From NCBI GenBank assembly GCA_013822425.1, contig PNKL01000002.1:62001-126000 (forward strand): 64,000 nt of DNA, given 5' to 3'. The position numbers and the translations under genes were made by a program. The notes beneath the pieces are model-generated. The model was not told the origin of the DNA and did not search any database. It saw nothing but the letters and a program-made list of their open reading frames with translations. Position 1 is the stretch's first letter; every line of letters begins with the position of its first letter. The stretch is from Gemmatimonas sp. (GTDB lineage: Bacteria > Gemmatimonadota > Gemmatimonadetes > Gemmatimonadales > Gemmatimonadaceae). Positions 16,738 through 25,010 of the stretch are shown here, piece by piece.

Positions 16738-17679
16738 TCAGTAGCCGCGGTCGCGGTCGACCACCCGGCGCGGCAGCCGCCCCTGCTCGAGGTCGGCGAG
16801 GCACTCGAGAAAGCCGTCCACGGCGCCGGCCACCGTCGTCGGGCCCGAGCAATGCGGTGAGATCATCACGCGCGGGTCGTCCCACAGCGGCGACGACGCG
16901 GGCAAGGGCTCGACGGCGAAGACATCGAGCGCGGCGCCGCGCAGCCATCCGCGGTCCAGCGCCTCGGGTAGCGCGGGCTCCTCCACCACCGAGCCGCGTC
17001 CCGCGTTGAGCAGCACCGCGCCACGGCAGCGTGCCATCACGTCCTGCGAGAACAGGCCGCGCGTCGCTGGCGTGTCGGGGAGCGCAAGCACGATCCAGTC
17101 GGCGTCGCCGACCAGCCGGGGGAGCGCATCCACGGCGTGCATCGTGCGGAAAGCCGGATGTTCGGCACTCCCCGAGCGCGACACGCCGGTGACGATGACC
17201 CCGACCGCGACGAGCGCGGCCGCGATGGCGCCACCGACGTCGCCCGTACCGACGACCAGGGCGCGCGTGCCCGCCACGCGCCGCGCGTCGCGCGGCGCCC
17301 ACCGATGGTCGCGCTGCGCGACCGCCAGCTCCGCGAGCTGCTGCTGAACGGCGAAGATGCGCGCCACCGTCCATTCGGCGATGGCCGGCCCGAACGACTC
17401 CGGCGTGCGCGTCAGGAGAATGGCGGCTTCGAGCGCCGGGGGCGCGAGCCACGAGTCCACGCCGGCGCCCGTGCAATGGACCCAACGCACGCTGCCGAAC
17501 GTTGCCGCGCCCGGCGGGCGCTTGAAGCCGACGTAGGTATCCGCCCACCGGAGATCCTCGTCGGTCACGTCGGTGTGCGCGGCGCCGCGGCACTCCAGGT
17601 CAGGGCGACGGGCGTGCAGCGCCGCGACGACTTCGTCGTGCGACCTCGTGGCCACCAGAATGCGGCGTGGCAGGTGCAT
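16738..17679 (-). CDS. D-2-hydroxyacid dehydrogenase (NAD(P)-dependent)
   Basis: Starting at the ATG at 17679, a 313-residue protein of the D-isomer-specific 2-hydroxyacid dehydrogenase family. VVGTGDVGGAIAAAL is the nucleotide-binding glycine motif. LLNAGRGSVV carries the substrate-binding Arg, a Glu/Asp pair follows (AALDVFAVEPLP), and MISPHCSGPT provides the catalytic His. It interconverts 2-oxo acids and D-2-hydroxyacids in the cytoplasm; the substrate is unknown. It is convergent with the coiled-coil membrane protein (7-bp gap) and divergent from an aldo/keto reductase across a spacer that contains a triplicated 14-bp repeat. Confidence 0.87.
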   Translation of the reverse strand: MHLPRRILVATRSHDEVVAALHARRPDLECRGAAHTDVTDEDLRWADTYVGFKRPPGAATFGSVRWVHCTGAGVDSWLAPPALEAAILLTRTPESFGPAIAEWTVARIFAVQQQLAELAVAQRDHRWAPRDARRVAGTRALVVGTGDVGGAIAAALVAVGVIVTGVSRSGSAEHPAFRTMHAVDALPRLVGDADWIVLALPDTPATRGLFSQDVMARCRGAVLLNAGRGSVVEEPALPEALDRGWLRGAALDVFAVEPLPASSPLWDDPRVMISPHCSGPTTVAGAVDGFLECLADLEQGRLPRRVVDRDRGY

Positions 17680-17757
17680 ACGCTCCGGGTGCGCGGGATA
17701 CGATCCCGAGAAAATCGTTGCGGGGCGTCGGCCGGGCAAGCGAGTTGCGTGCTTCCC

Positions 17758-17799
17758 GTTGAGCGCTCCCTGTTGAGCGCTCCCTGTTGAGCGCTCCCT
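17758..17799. repeat. Triplicate 14-bp repeat in a divergent promoter region
   Basis: Three perfect copies of GTTGAGCGCTCCCT (17758-17771, 17772-17785, 17786-17799) lie 36 bp upstream of the aldo/keto reductase start. Each contains the palindrome AGCGCT. Confidence 0.85.
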
Positions 17800-17835
17800 T
17801 GTCCGACGTGGGCGGCCGGCGCATCTTCCCGCGCC

Positions 17836-18807
17836 ATGAACACCCGTCCCTTCGGCCGCGTGGGGTGGCCCGTCGCTCCGCTCGGCTACGGCATGTGGGG
17901 GCTCGCGAATTGGTCGGGGACCGACGAGCAGGCCGTCGGAGACGCGCTCGAAGCGGCCGTCGCCGCCGACGTGACGTTCTTCGACACGGCCTGGGGCTAT
18001 GGCCGCGGCGCGAGTGAGCGAATCCTCGGTCAGCTCGTGCGGGCGCACCCCGAACGCCGGCTCTACACGGCCACCAAGCTGCCGCCCAGGAACCTGCAGT
18101 GGCCGTCGCGGCGCGAGTTCACGCTCGACGACTGCTTCCCGCCCGACCACATCCGCGAGTATGCCGAGAAATCACTCGAAAACCTCGGACTGCCCCGCAT
18201 CGACCTGCTCCAGTTCCACGTGTGGGAGGATGGCTGGGCGCGCGACGAGCGCTGGCAGCGCGCGATGGACGACCTGCGGCGGGAGGGACTGATCACCGCC
18301 GTCGGAGTCAGCGTCAACCGGTGGGAGCCGTGGAACTGTCTCGACACGCTGCGCACGGGCGCGGTGGATGCGGTCCAGGTGATCTACAACGTGTTCGACC
18401 AGGCGCCCGAGGACGAACTCTTTCCGCTGTGCCAGCAACTCGGCGTTGCGGTCATCGCGCGCGTGCCGTTCGATGAAGGTTCGCTGGCCGGTCAATTGCG
18501 CGCCGATTCGTCGTTCCCCGGAGGGGACTTCCGCCGCATCTACTTCGGCCCAGAGAACCTCGGCCCCACGGTAGCGCGTGTGGACGCACTGGGCGCGGCG
18601 CTCCCCGCCGATCGATCGCTGGCCGAGACCGCGCTTCGCTTTGCGATCTCGCATCCGGCGGTCCACACCGCGATTCCGGGGATGCGACGCCCGTCGCACG
18701 TGCGGGCGAACGTCGACGCAGTGGAGCGGGGTGCGCTCGCGCCACCGGACATCGCACTGCTGCGCGGGCACCGGTGGGACCGCACGCCGGCACCCTGGAG
18801 CCTCTGA
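17836..18807 (+). CDS. Aldo/keto reductase
   Basis: A 323-residue TIM-barrel oxidoreductase of the aldo/keto reductase superfamily. The catalytic tetrad can be followed: Asp and Tyr in FFDTAWGYGRG, Lys in TATKLPP and His in LLQFHVWED. C-terminal segments (ALRFAISHPAVHTAIPGMR) match the NADPH-phosphate loop of YajO/YghZ-like members. It would reduce aldehydes or ketones with NAD(P)H in the cytoplasm. The ATG lies just downstream of a short repeat block. No operon partner is seen; the next gene is convergent, with a strong hairpin between them. Confidence 0.9.
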   Translation: MNTRPFGRVGWPVAPLGYGMWGLANWSGTDEQAVGDALEAAVAADVTFFDTAWGYGRGASERILGQLVRAHPERRLYTATKLPPRNLQWPSRREFTLDDCFPPDHIREYAEKSLENLGLPRIDLLQFHVWEDGWARDERWQRAMDDLRREGLITAVGVSVNRWEPWNCLDTLRTGAVDAVQVIYNVFDQAPEDELFPLCQQLGVAVIARVPFDEGSLAGQLRADSSFPGGDFRRIYFGPENLGPTVARVDALGAALPADRSLAETALRFAISHPAVHTAIPGMRRPSHVRANVDAVERGALAPPDIALLRGHRWDRTPAPWSL

Positions 18808-18823
18808 CAGGTCGGGGACGGCG

Positions 18824-18855
18824 CGGCGGCGCGCACCTCGCGATGCGCGCCGCCG
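18824..18855. terminator. GC-rich 12-bp hairpin between convergent genes
   Basis: CGGCGGCGCGCA (18824-18835) and its exact reverse complement (18844-18855) enclose an 8-base loop between the aldo/keto reductase and the dehydrogenase-like gene. It is a likely shared transcription stop, although no T tract follows. Confidence 0.6.
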
Positions 18856-18884
18856 GTTCACGCCGCCGGTTCACGCCTGCGGGC

Positions 18885-20063
18885 TCAGCCGTAGATCTGC
18901 TGCATTGCCTCCGTCATCGTCTGGGCGTAGCCGCCCGCGATGACATGCCGCGTGGCCTGCTCGCCCGGCGCCTCGAGCGCGCGCGCCGCGTCGTACATCG
19001 ACTCGATGCGGAACGCATCGCCGGACAGGTGGCTGAGGTACTCCTCAGCCGCCGTGAGGTAGCCCATCATCCCCGCGCACTCGCAGGGGCAGAACACCTT
19101 CTTCGCCTTCCGCAGCACCTCCTCGTCGGCCGGGTCGGGCATGACGAGATTCTCGGAGCCGTTGATGACGCGCAACCGTTCGTTCGCGGCGCAGCGTGCC
19201 ACCGTGGCGGTGTCGAGCGAGCCGCCCGCGGCGTTGAGCACGAGCGCATCCATCGGCTGTGCGAGGAAGGCGTCCTTGCCGCCGGCGTCCCAGCACCGCA
19301 CGCCTCGGCTCTCGAGCCTGGCGCGAATCTCGGCCTTCGCCTCCACCACCAGCGGTGTCGCGCCGTCCGTCAGCAGGCGGTCGACGATGTGCAGGCCGAT
19401 GTTGCCGGCGCCGATGAGCCCGACCACCGCTCCCTTGAGCGGAATGCCGGCCCCCTTCAACTGGCCGACGAGCATCCAGTAATTGCCCTCGGCGGTCGGG
19501 GCGCCCGTGTCGGCCACGACACTGCCCTTGTACTGCTCGTTCAGGTAGCGCAGCGAGCCGGTCTTGCCGTCGCTCATGATGCCGTGGCCGAGATCCTGTC
19601 CCGTGGTGAGGAAGAACCCCGTGTGCTCGACATCATGGAAGCATGCGATCGCGAAATCGAGCAGCTCGCGGTCGTGCGGCTCGCCGACGCGCGAACCCGG
19701 CGTTGGCTTCATGACGCACTTGCCGCCGACGATGCGCGAGAAGTCGCGCTTGACGTGCGGGCCTCCCACCTTGAGCAGGCGCGACCAGTAGACCTTCTCG
19801 TCCATGCCGATGGCGAGGTCAATGGCCTCGTGATCGGGGTTCCATCCCGGAATGCTGGTGCGGCTCTCGGGGGCAATGCGAAATCCCCCCAGCGACAGCA
19901 TGCGTGAGCCGGGCTGGGCGTAGGTGGCGATGCTGAGAATCCACGGTTCGGTGTCGTGCGCGTAGCGATAAACCCAGACACGCGCCGTCGGATGGCGTCC
20001 GATCTCCGGCGCAAGCTTGAGCGTCTCCTCGGGGGAGATCACGGTCTTCGAAAAGCCAGGCAT
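18885..20063 (-). CDS. Glu/Leu/Phe/Val dehydrogenase-like protein
   Basis: The ATG at 20063 gives 392 residues; the frame continues upstream but reads through the divergent promoter. The protein has an N-terminal substrate domain (MLSLGGFRIAPES, KVGGPHVKRDFSRIVGG) and a C-terminal Rossmann domain with GAVVGLIGAGNIGLHIVD. Both match the amino-acid dehydrogenase family that oxidatively deaminates amino acids with NAD. It is divergent from the 4-hydroxyphenylpyruvate dioxygenase gene, so a role in supplying an aromatic 2-oxo acid from Phe or Tyr is attractive but inferred. The classical glycine-rich KGG substrate motif is not obvious, so another substrate remains possible. Confidence 0.72.
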   Translation of the reverse strand: MPGFSKTVISPEETLKLAPEIGRHPTARVWVYRYAHDTEPWILSIATYAQPGSRMLSLGGFRIAPESRTSIPGWNPDHEAIDLAIGMDEKVYWSRLLKVGGPHVKRDFSRIVGGKCVMKPTPGSRVGEPHDRELLDFAIACFHDVEHTGFFLTTGQDLGHGIMSDGKTGSLRYLNEQYKGSVVADTGAPTAEGNYWMLVGQLKGAGIPLKGAVVGLIGAGNIGLHIVDRLLTDGATPLVVEAKAEIRARLESRGVRCWDAGGKDAFLAQPMDALVLNAAGGSLDTATVARCAANERLRVINGSENLVMPDPADEEVLRKAKKVFCPCECAGMMGYLTAAEEYLSHLSGDAFRIESMYDAARALEAPGEQATRHVIAGGYAQTMTEAMQQIYG

Positions 20064-20177
20064 TGGCGAGAAATGGCAAGTTGGGGAAACACGTGCGAGC
20101 GCAGGGATGCGCTGCAGCACCATGCTAAAGGTATGGCACGGCGTTGCGGGGCGGAACGCACGCGCGGTCGCAGCGGT

Positions 20178-20207
20178 TTGATGGCGTGTGGTGGCTGGCA
20201 TTACATT
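20178..20207 (+). promoter_or_regulatory. Candidate promoter of the hppD-hmgA operon
   Basis: TTGATG (20178-20183) and TACATT (20202-20207) are spaced by 18 bp and lie 48 bp before the dioxygenase start. Each box matches the sigma-70 consensus at four of six positions, so this is only a candidate. Confidence 0.3.
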
Positions 20208-20254
20208 GCGGTCGGGCGAACCCTGCCACTGTCCCTTCCCTCGTGGAGCCCCCC

Positions 20255-21379
20255 ATGGCCACGCTGACCGCGCCTGCCACGACCGAGCCGCACGACACCT
20301 TCCCGATCAATGGGACGGATTACATCGAGCTGTTCGTCGGCAACGCCAAGCAGAGCTCACTGTATTACCGCGCCGCTTTCGGATTTCAGTTACTCGGGTA
20401 TCGAGGCCCCGAGACCGGGGTGCGCGATCGCGCGTCCTACCTGCTCCAGCAGGGCAAGATCCGGATCGTGCTGACGACACCGATGCAGCCGGAGGGTCCG
20501 ATCGCCGACCACGTGCGCCTGCACGGCGACGGCGTGCGGGATTTGGCGTTCTGGGTGGATGACGCGCGTGACGCGTACGCGAAGGCGATCGAGCGCGGCG
20601 CCGAGTCGGCGCACCCGCCCGAGGTGATGAAGGACACGGACGGCGAGGTGGTGATCGCCGCGATCAGGACGTACGGCGACACCATCCACTCGATCGTCGA
20701 GCGCCGCAACTACCACGGCCTCTTCCTCCCCGGCTTCGTGGCCGTCACGCCGGAGTTCGCACCGCCGCCGGTGGGGCTGAAGTACGTGGACCACTGCGTG
20801 GGCAACGTCGAGTTGGGCAAGATGAACGCGTGGGTGGACTTCTACGCCCGGGTGCTCGGCTTCTTCAACCTCCTCACCTTCGACGACAAGGACATCAACA
20901 CCGAGTACTCGGCGCTGATGTCCAAGGTGATGAGCAACGGCAACGGGCGCATCAAGTTCCCCATCAACGAACCGGCGACCGGCAAGAAGAAGAGCCAGAT
21001 CCAGGAGTATCTCGACTTCTACAAGGGCCCGGGCGTGCAGCACATTGCCATGGCCACCGACGACATCATCGCCACGGTCAAGGCGCTGCGGGCGCGGGGC
21101 GTCGAATTCAACCAGACGCCGACCACGTACTACGACACGCTGCAGGCGCGCGTGGGGAAGATTGACGAGGATCTCGCCACCCTGCAGGCACTCGGCATCC
21201 TCGTGGACCGCGACGACGAGGGGTACCTGCTGCAGATCTTCACCAGGCTGGTGCAGGATCGTCCCACGCTCTTCTTCGAGATCATCCAGCGCAAGGGCGC
21301 CAAGGGCTTCGGCAAGGGGAACTTCCAGGCGCTCTTCGAGAGCATTGAACGCGAACAGGCGCTGCGGGGGAACCTCTAG
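20255..21379 (+). CDS. hppD: 4-hydroxyphenylpyruvate dioxygenase
   Basis: A 374-residue enzyme from the ATG at 20255. It converts 4-hydroxyphenylpyruvate and O2 to homogentisate and CO2 using non-heme Fe(II). The two vicinal-oxygen-chelate halves are present, and the iron ligands are visible in the second half: H180 (YVDHCVGN), H263 (GVQHIAM) and E342 (FFEIIQRKG). The C-terminal [19 protein letters not shown] helix that gates the active site is intact. The homogentisate dioxygenase gene begins at the very next base (TAG then GTG), so the two consecutive steps of tyrosine breakdown are co-translated. Confidence 0.96.
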   Translation: MATLTAPATTEPHDTFPINGTDYIELFVGNAKQSSLYYRAAFGFQLLGYRGPETGVRDRASYLLQQGKIRIVLTTPMQPEGPIADHVRLHGDGVRDLAFWVDDARDAYAKAIERGAESAHPPEVMKDTDGEVVIAAIRTYGDTIHSIVERRNYHGLFLPGFVAVTPEFAPPPVGLKYVDHCVGNVELGKMNAWVDFYARVLGFFNLLTFDDKDINTEYSALMSKVMSNGNGRIKFPINEPATGKKKSQIQEYLDFYKGPGVQHIAMATDDIIATVKALRARGVEFNQTPTTYYDTLQARVGKIDEDLATLQALGILVDRDDEGYLLQIFTRLVQDRPTLFFEIIQRKGAKGFGKGNFQALFESIEREQALRGNL

Positions 21380-22561
21380 GTGCCATTCTACCACACACTC
21401 GGGCAGGTACCGCGCAAGCGGCACACGGCCTTTCGCCGTCCCGATGGCGGGCTCTACAGCGAGCAGCTGATGGGCAACGAGGGCTTCACGGGGCCGTCCG
21501 CTCTGCTCTATCACATCCACCCGCCCACGACAGTGCTCTCGGTGCGCCGGCTGCGCGACATCACGTGGGAGAAGGACCCGGATCTTGCACTGCGCCACCG
21601 GCATTTCCGTACACGCCAACTTGCCAAGGGCGGCTCGCCGACGCTCGATCGCATTCCGTTGCTCTTCAACAACGACATCGCGATGCTGTGGTCGGAGCCG
21701 GACGTCGCGGATGCGCACTTCTTCCGGAATGCACAGGCGGACGAGGTGGTGTACCTCGCGGAGGGGGCAGGGACGCTCGAGTCGCAGTTCGGCTTCCTGC
21801 CGGTGAAGCCGGGCGACTACGTGGTGCTCCCGCGCGGCATCATGCACCGCTGGCGATTCACGGCGCCGGCGAAGATGCTGATCATGGAAAGCCGCGGCTA
21901 CGTGCGCACGCCGAAGCGCTATCGCACCGAGTTTGGACAGATCGCCGAGGGGGCGCCGTACAGCGAGCGCGACTTCCGGCGCCCGACGGAGCTTGTGACC
22001 TTCGACGAGAAGGGGGAGTTCCCGGTGATCGTGAAGCAGTACAACGGGCTCACCGAGATGGTGCTCGACCACCATCCGTTCGACGTCGTCGGGTGGGACG
22101 GCTTCTTCTATCCCTGGGCGTTCAGCATCCACGACTTCGAGCCGATCGTCGGGCGCATCCACCAGCCGCCGCCGGTGCACCAGACGTTCCAGGGCGACGG
22201 GTTCGTCATCTGCTCGTTCTGCCCGCGGCCGTACGACTTCGATCCCGCGGCCGTGCCGGCGCCGTACGCGCACAGCAACGTGGACTCCGACGAGGTGCTC
22301 TTCTACGCGTCGAGCGAGTTCATGAGCCGCAAGGGGATCGAGTACGGTTCGATCACGCACCACCCCGACGGATTGCCCCATGGTCCGCACCCTGGCCGCA
22401 CGGAGGCGAGCCTCGGGGCCAAGGCGACCGACGAGCTTGCGGTGATGATGGATTCGTTCCGTCCGCTCCACGTGGCCAAGGCGGTGCTTCCCGCGGAGGA
22501 CACGGAGTACTACAGGTCGTGGGTGGATACCGGACCTGGCTTCAATCCCCCGACGTCCTGA
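21380..22561 (+). CDS. hmgA: Homogentisate 1,2-dioxygenase
   Basis: A 393-residue cupin dioxygenase that opens the ring of homogentisate to maleylacetoacetate. It starts with GTG directly after the hppD stop, with a GGGGGAA ribosome site inside the end of hppD. The iron site fits the shorter bacterial branch of the family: His and Glu in AHSNVDSDEVLFY and His in GLPHGPHPG. FDVVGWDGFFYPWAFSIHDFEP is a strongly conserved block of the family. The later pathway genes (isomerase, fumarylacetoacetase) are not in this window. A strong terminator follows. Confidence 0.93.
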   Translation: MPFYHTLGQVPRKRHTAFRRPDGGLYSEQLMGNEGFTGPSALLYHIHPPTTVLSVRRLRDITWEKDPDLALRHRHFRTRQLAKGGSPTLDRIPLLFNNDIAMLWSEPDVADAHFFRNAQADEVVYLAEGAGTLESQFGFLPVKPGDYVVLPRGIMHRWRFTAPAKMLIMESRGYVRTPKRYRTEFGQIAEGAPYSERDFRRPTELVTFDEKGEFPVIVKQYNGLTEMVLDHHPFDVVGWDGFFYPWAFSIHDFEPIVGRIHQPPPVHQTFQGDGFVICSFCPRPYDFDPAAVPAPYAHSNVDSDEVLFYASSEFMSRKGIEYGSITHHPDGLPHGPHPGRTEASLGAKATDELAVMMDSFRPLHVAKAVLPAEDTEYYRSWVDTGPGFNPPTS

Positions 22562-22566
22562 AGTGC

Positions 22567-22600
22567 CACGCGCCGCCTGCGGGCGGCGCGTGTAGTTTTG
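22567..22600 (+). terminator. Intrinsic terminator after hmgA
   Basis: CACGCGCCGCC (22567-22577) and its perfect complement (22582-22592) form an 11-bp stem with a TGCG loop, followed by TAGTTTT. This is the most convincing rho-independent terminator in the window. Confidence 0.8.
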
Positions 22601-22614
22601 GGGTGTCGAATCTG

Positions 22615-22649
22615 CCGTCCGCCGTCTGCCGTCCGCCATCCGCCATTCG
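22615..22649. repeat. CCGTCYG heptad array (first copy)
   Basis: Five degenerate 7-bp units in tandem: CCGTCCG, CCGTCTG, CCGTCCG, CCATCCG, CCATTCG. They end 4 bp before the aminotransferase ATG, so they occupy its leader. The same unit recurs at 58378-58412. Confidence 0.8.
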
Positions 22650-22653
22650 ATCT

Positions 22654-23829
22654 ATGCCTCGACTAAGTGCCCGCTTCGCGTCACTCCCCTCCTACATGCT
22701 GGCGTCCATTCCGCAAAAGAAGCGGGATCTCATCGCGCGCGGCATGGATGTCATCGACCTCGGGGCGGGTGATGCGGACCTTCCCGCGCCGCCGCGCGCC
22801 GTGGAAGCGCTCGTCGACGCGGCGCGGGATCCGGCGATGTCGCGCTACGGCTTTGGGCTGGGCCTCCCGGCCTATCGCGAGGCGGCCGCCGCGTGGATGG
22901 AACGGCGCTTCGGACAGCGATTCGATCCCCTGAGCGAACTCGTGCCCCTCATCGGGAGCAAGGAAGGGATCGCCCACCTCGCGCTCGCGTACCTCGAGCC
23001 GGGCGACGTCGCCATCATCCCGGATCCGGGCTACCTGGCCTATCTGGGCGGTACGCTGCTCAGCAACGCGAATCCGTACCTCTATGCCATCACGCCGCGC
23101 ACGGATTTCCTCGTGGACGTTGACGAGATTCCCGATGACGTGCGCGCGCGCGCGAAGCTCCTGTACCTGAACTACCCGAACAACCCGACGGCTGCCGTGG
23201 CGCCGCGCGACTACCTCAAGAAGGTGGTGGACTGGTGCGCCACGCACGACATCCTGCTCGTCTATGACAACGCCTACAGCGAGATGACCTTCGACGGGTA
23301 CGTGGCGCCGAGCATCTTCGAGATTGACGGTGCGCGCGAGGTGGCGCTCGAGTTCCACTCGCTCTCCAAGACGTACAACATGACCGGCTGGCGCCTCGGC
23401 TGGGCGGCGGGCGCCGCGAACTTCACGGCGCCGCTCGGCAACGTGAAGAGCTTCCTCGACACCGGCCAGTTCATGGCGGCGCAGCGCGCGGGGGTGGCGG
23501 CGCTTGAGAGCCATGCCGACTGGCTGCCGGGCAACCTCGCGATCTTTCGCGAGCGCCGCGACGCGGCGGTGGCGGCCTTCCGCGCCGAGGGGTTCAGGGT
23601 CGAGGCGCCCAAGGCATCCATGTACCTGTGGGTGCCGCTGCCCGCCGGCGTCGCCTCCCTCGAGTTCCAGGAGCGGCTGATGCAGGAGGAAGGCGTCGTC
23701 GTGCTCGCGGGCAAGGCGCTTGGCGACGGCGGCGAGGGGTTCTTCCGCGTTTCGTTCATCACGTCGCCGGCGCGGTTGGCTGACGCGGCGAAGCGGGCGG
23801 GACGCGTGCTGAAGCAGGTGACGAGGTAG
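22654..23829 (+). CDS. Class I/II PLP-dependent aminotransferase
   Basis: A 391-residue fold-type I aminotransferase. Landmarks are YGFGLGLPAYREAAA, the NYPNNPTAAV substrate/cofactor loop, VYDNAYSEM with the Asp and Tyr that hold PLP, and SLSKTYNMTGWRLGW with the Schiff-base Lys and the phosphate-binding Arg. The sequence resembles aspartate- and LL-diaminopimelate-type enzymes. Placed after the tyrosine-degradation genes it might feed or drain aromatic 2-oxo acids, but a terminator and a repeat separate it from hmgA, so co-expression is uncertain. The frame is open far upstream in error; the ATG at 22654 matches the family N terminus. Confidence 0.88.
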   Translation: MPRLSARFASLPSYMLASIPQKKRDLIARGMDVIDLGAGDADLPAPPRAVEALVDAARDPAMSRYGFGLGLPAYREAAAAWMERRFGQRFDPLSELVPLIGSKEGIAHLALAYLEPGDVAIIPDPGYLAYLGGTLLSNANPYLYAITPRTDFLVDVDEIPDDVRARAKLLYLNYPNNPTAAVAPRDYLKKVVDWCATHDILLVYDNAYSEMTFDGYVAPSIFEIDGAREVALEFHSLSKTYNMTGWRLGWAAGAANFTAPLGNVKSFLDTGQFMAAQRAGVAALESHADWLPGNLAIFRERRDAAVAAFRAEGFRVEAPKASMYLWVPLPAGVASLEFQERLMQEEGVVVLAGKALGDGGEGFFRVSFITSPARLADAAKRAGRVLKQVTR

Positions 23830-23832
23830 GCC

Positions 23833-23851
23833 CGCGGCGGCGGCCGCCGCG
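23833..23851. terminator. Short GC hairpin after the aminotransferase
   Basis: CGCGGCGG (23833-23840) and CCGCCGCG (23844-23851) form an 8-bp stem with a 3-base loop, just after the aminotransferase stop and before the next gene. It may act as a terminator or attenuator. Confidence 0.4.
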
Positions 23852-23890
23852 CTCCGACGCGGCGGCAGCGCCACAGAGGGGGAGGTTGCC

Positions 23891-24820
23891 GTGAACTATC
23901 GCAACGCGCAGGCGCCCAGTGCAGGTGTCATGATTCGGCCGCATCATTTCTCGGTGAACCCCGAGACGGCGGCGGACAACGCCTTTCAGCGGCCTGCCGC
24001 GCACGCCGACGCGTCATCGGTCGCGGCGCAGGCGCGCGCCGAATTCGACGCGGCGGTGGCCCGGCTCACTGCCGAGGGAGTGCGCATCCACGTCTTCGAG
24101 GATGTCGGCGGGCAGGGGACGCCGGATTCCGTCTTCCCGAACAACTGGTTCTCCACCCATCACGGCGGCCTGGTCGCGATCTACCCCATGTACTCGCCGA
24201 GCCGGCGACGCGAACGCCGCGCCGATGTGATCGACATGCTCAAGACCACCTACCGCGTGCAGGAGGTGGTGGATTTCTCGGGCCTCGAGCACGACGATCT
24301 CTTTCTCGAGGGCACCGGCGCCATGGTGCTCGATCATCTCGAGCGACTGGCGTACGTGAGCAGCTCGCACCGGGCGGATCCCATCGTGCTGGAGCGGTTC
24401 TGCACGATGTTCGGCTACGAACCGATGGCCTTCGCGACGGCCGACGCCGACGGGCGCCCAATCTACCATACGAACGTCATCATGAGCATCGCGACCGAGT
24501 ACGCGCTCGTTTGCCTGGACGTCATCACGGATCCGCGCCGTCGCGATGAGATCGCCGCGCGGCTCGCCGACAGCGGCCGCACGGTCATTCCCATCTCTCG
24601 CGAACAGGTCAGCGAATTCGCCGGCAACGCGCTCGAGATGACGGGAACGCACCACCGGGTGCTCGCCCTGTCGGACCGCGCCGCGGCGGCGCTGACCCGC
24701 GCCCAGGTGGCGACGATCGAGCGGAGTGCCACGCTCCTGCCGCTGCACGTCCCAACCATCGAGCGCGCGGGCGGGTCGGTGCGCTGCATGATTGCCGGGA
24801 TCCACCTGACCGCCAGATAA
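23891..24820 (+). CDS. ctlX: CtlX-type amidinohydrolase (citrulline utilization hydrolase-like)
   Basis: A 309-residue guanidino-group-modifying enzyme of the DDAH/arginine deiminase superfamily, closest to the CtlX group. It starts with GTG behind a strong AGAGGGGGAGG ribosome site. The pentein-fold motifs are all present: DSVFPNNWFSTH near the N terminus, FLEGTGAMVLDH, the catalytic His in YHTNVIMS, and the catalytic Cys near the C terminus (GSVRCMIAGIHL). Family members hydrolyse citrulline- or arginine-like compounds; the precise substrate here is inferred only from family resemblance. It is probably in one unit with the upstream aminotransferase, since only a small hairpin separates them. 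Confidence 0.82.
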   Translation: MNYRNAQAPSAGVMIRPHHFSVNPETAADNAFQRPAAHADASSVAAQARAEFDAAVARLTAEGVRIHVFEDVGGQGTPDSVFPNNWFSTHHGGLVAIYPMYSPSRRRERRADVIDMLKTTYRVQEVVDFSGLEHDDLFLEGTGAMVLDHLERLAYVSSSHRADPIVLERFCTMFGYEPMAFATADADGRPIYHTNVIMSIATEYALVCLDVITDPRRRDEIAARLADSGRTVIPISREQVSEFAGNALEMTGTHHRVLALSDRAAAALTRAQVATIERSATLLPLHVPTIERAGGSVRCMIAGIHLTAR

Positions 24821-25010
24821 TCACGCTTTCGGGTGCGCGGTGCTGCCGGCCTCGAGGTCGAACGCGCGCGCTCAGCGCAGGCTGTTCATCCAGGAGCGCA
24901 CTCATGGCGGCCAGTTCGGCGGCGTGCGGATGCGCAATCCAGGGCGCGGTGAGCGGCGGTTGTGGCGACGAGTGGCGCATCCGGCGGTGCCTCCCGCATA
25001 AAGCCGAGCC

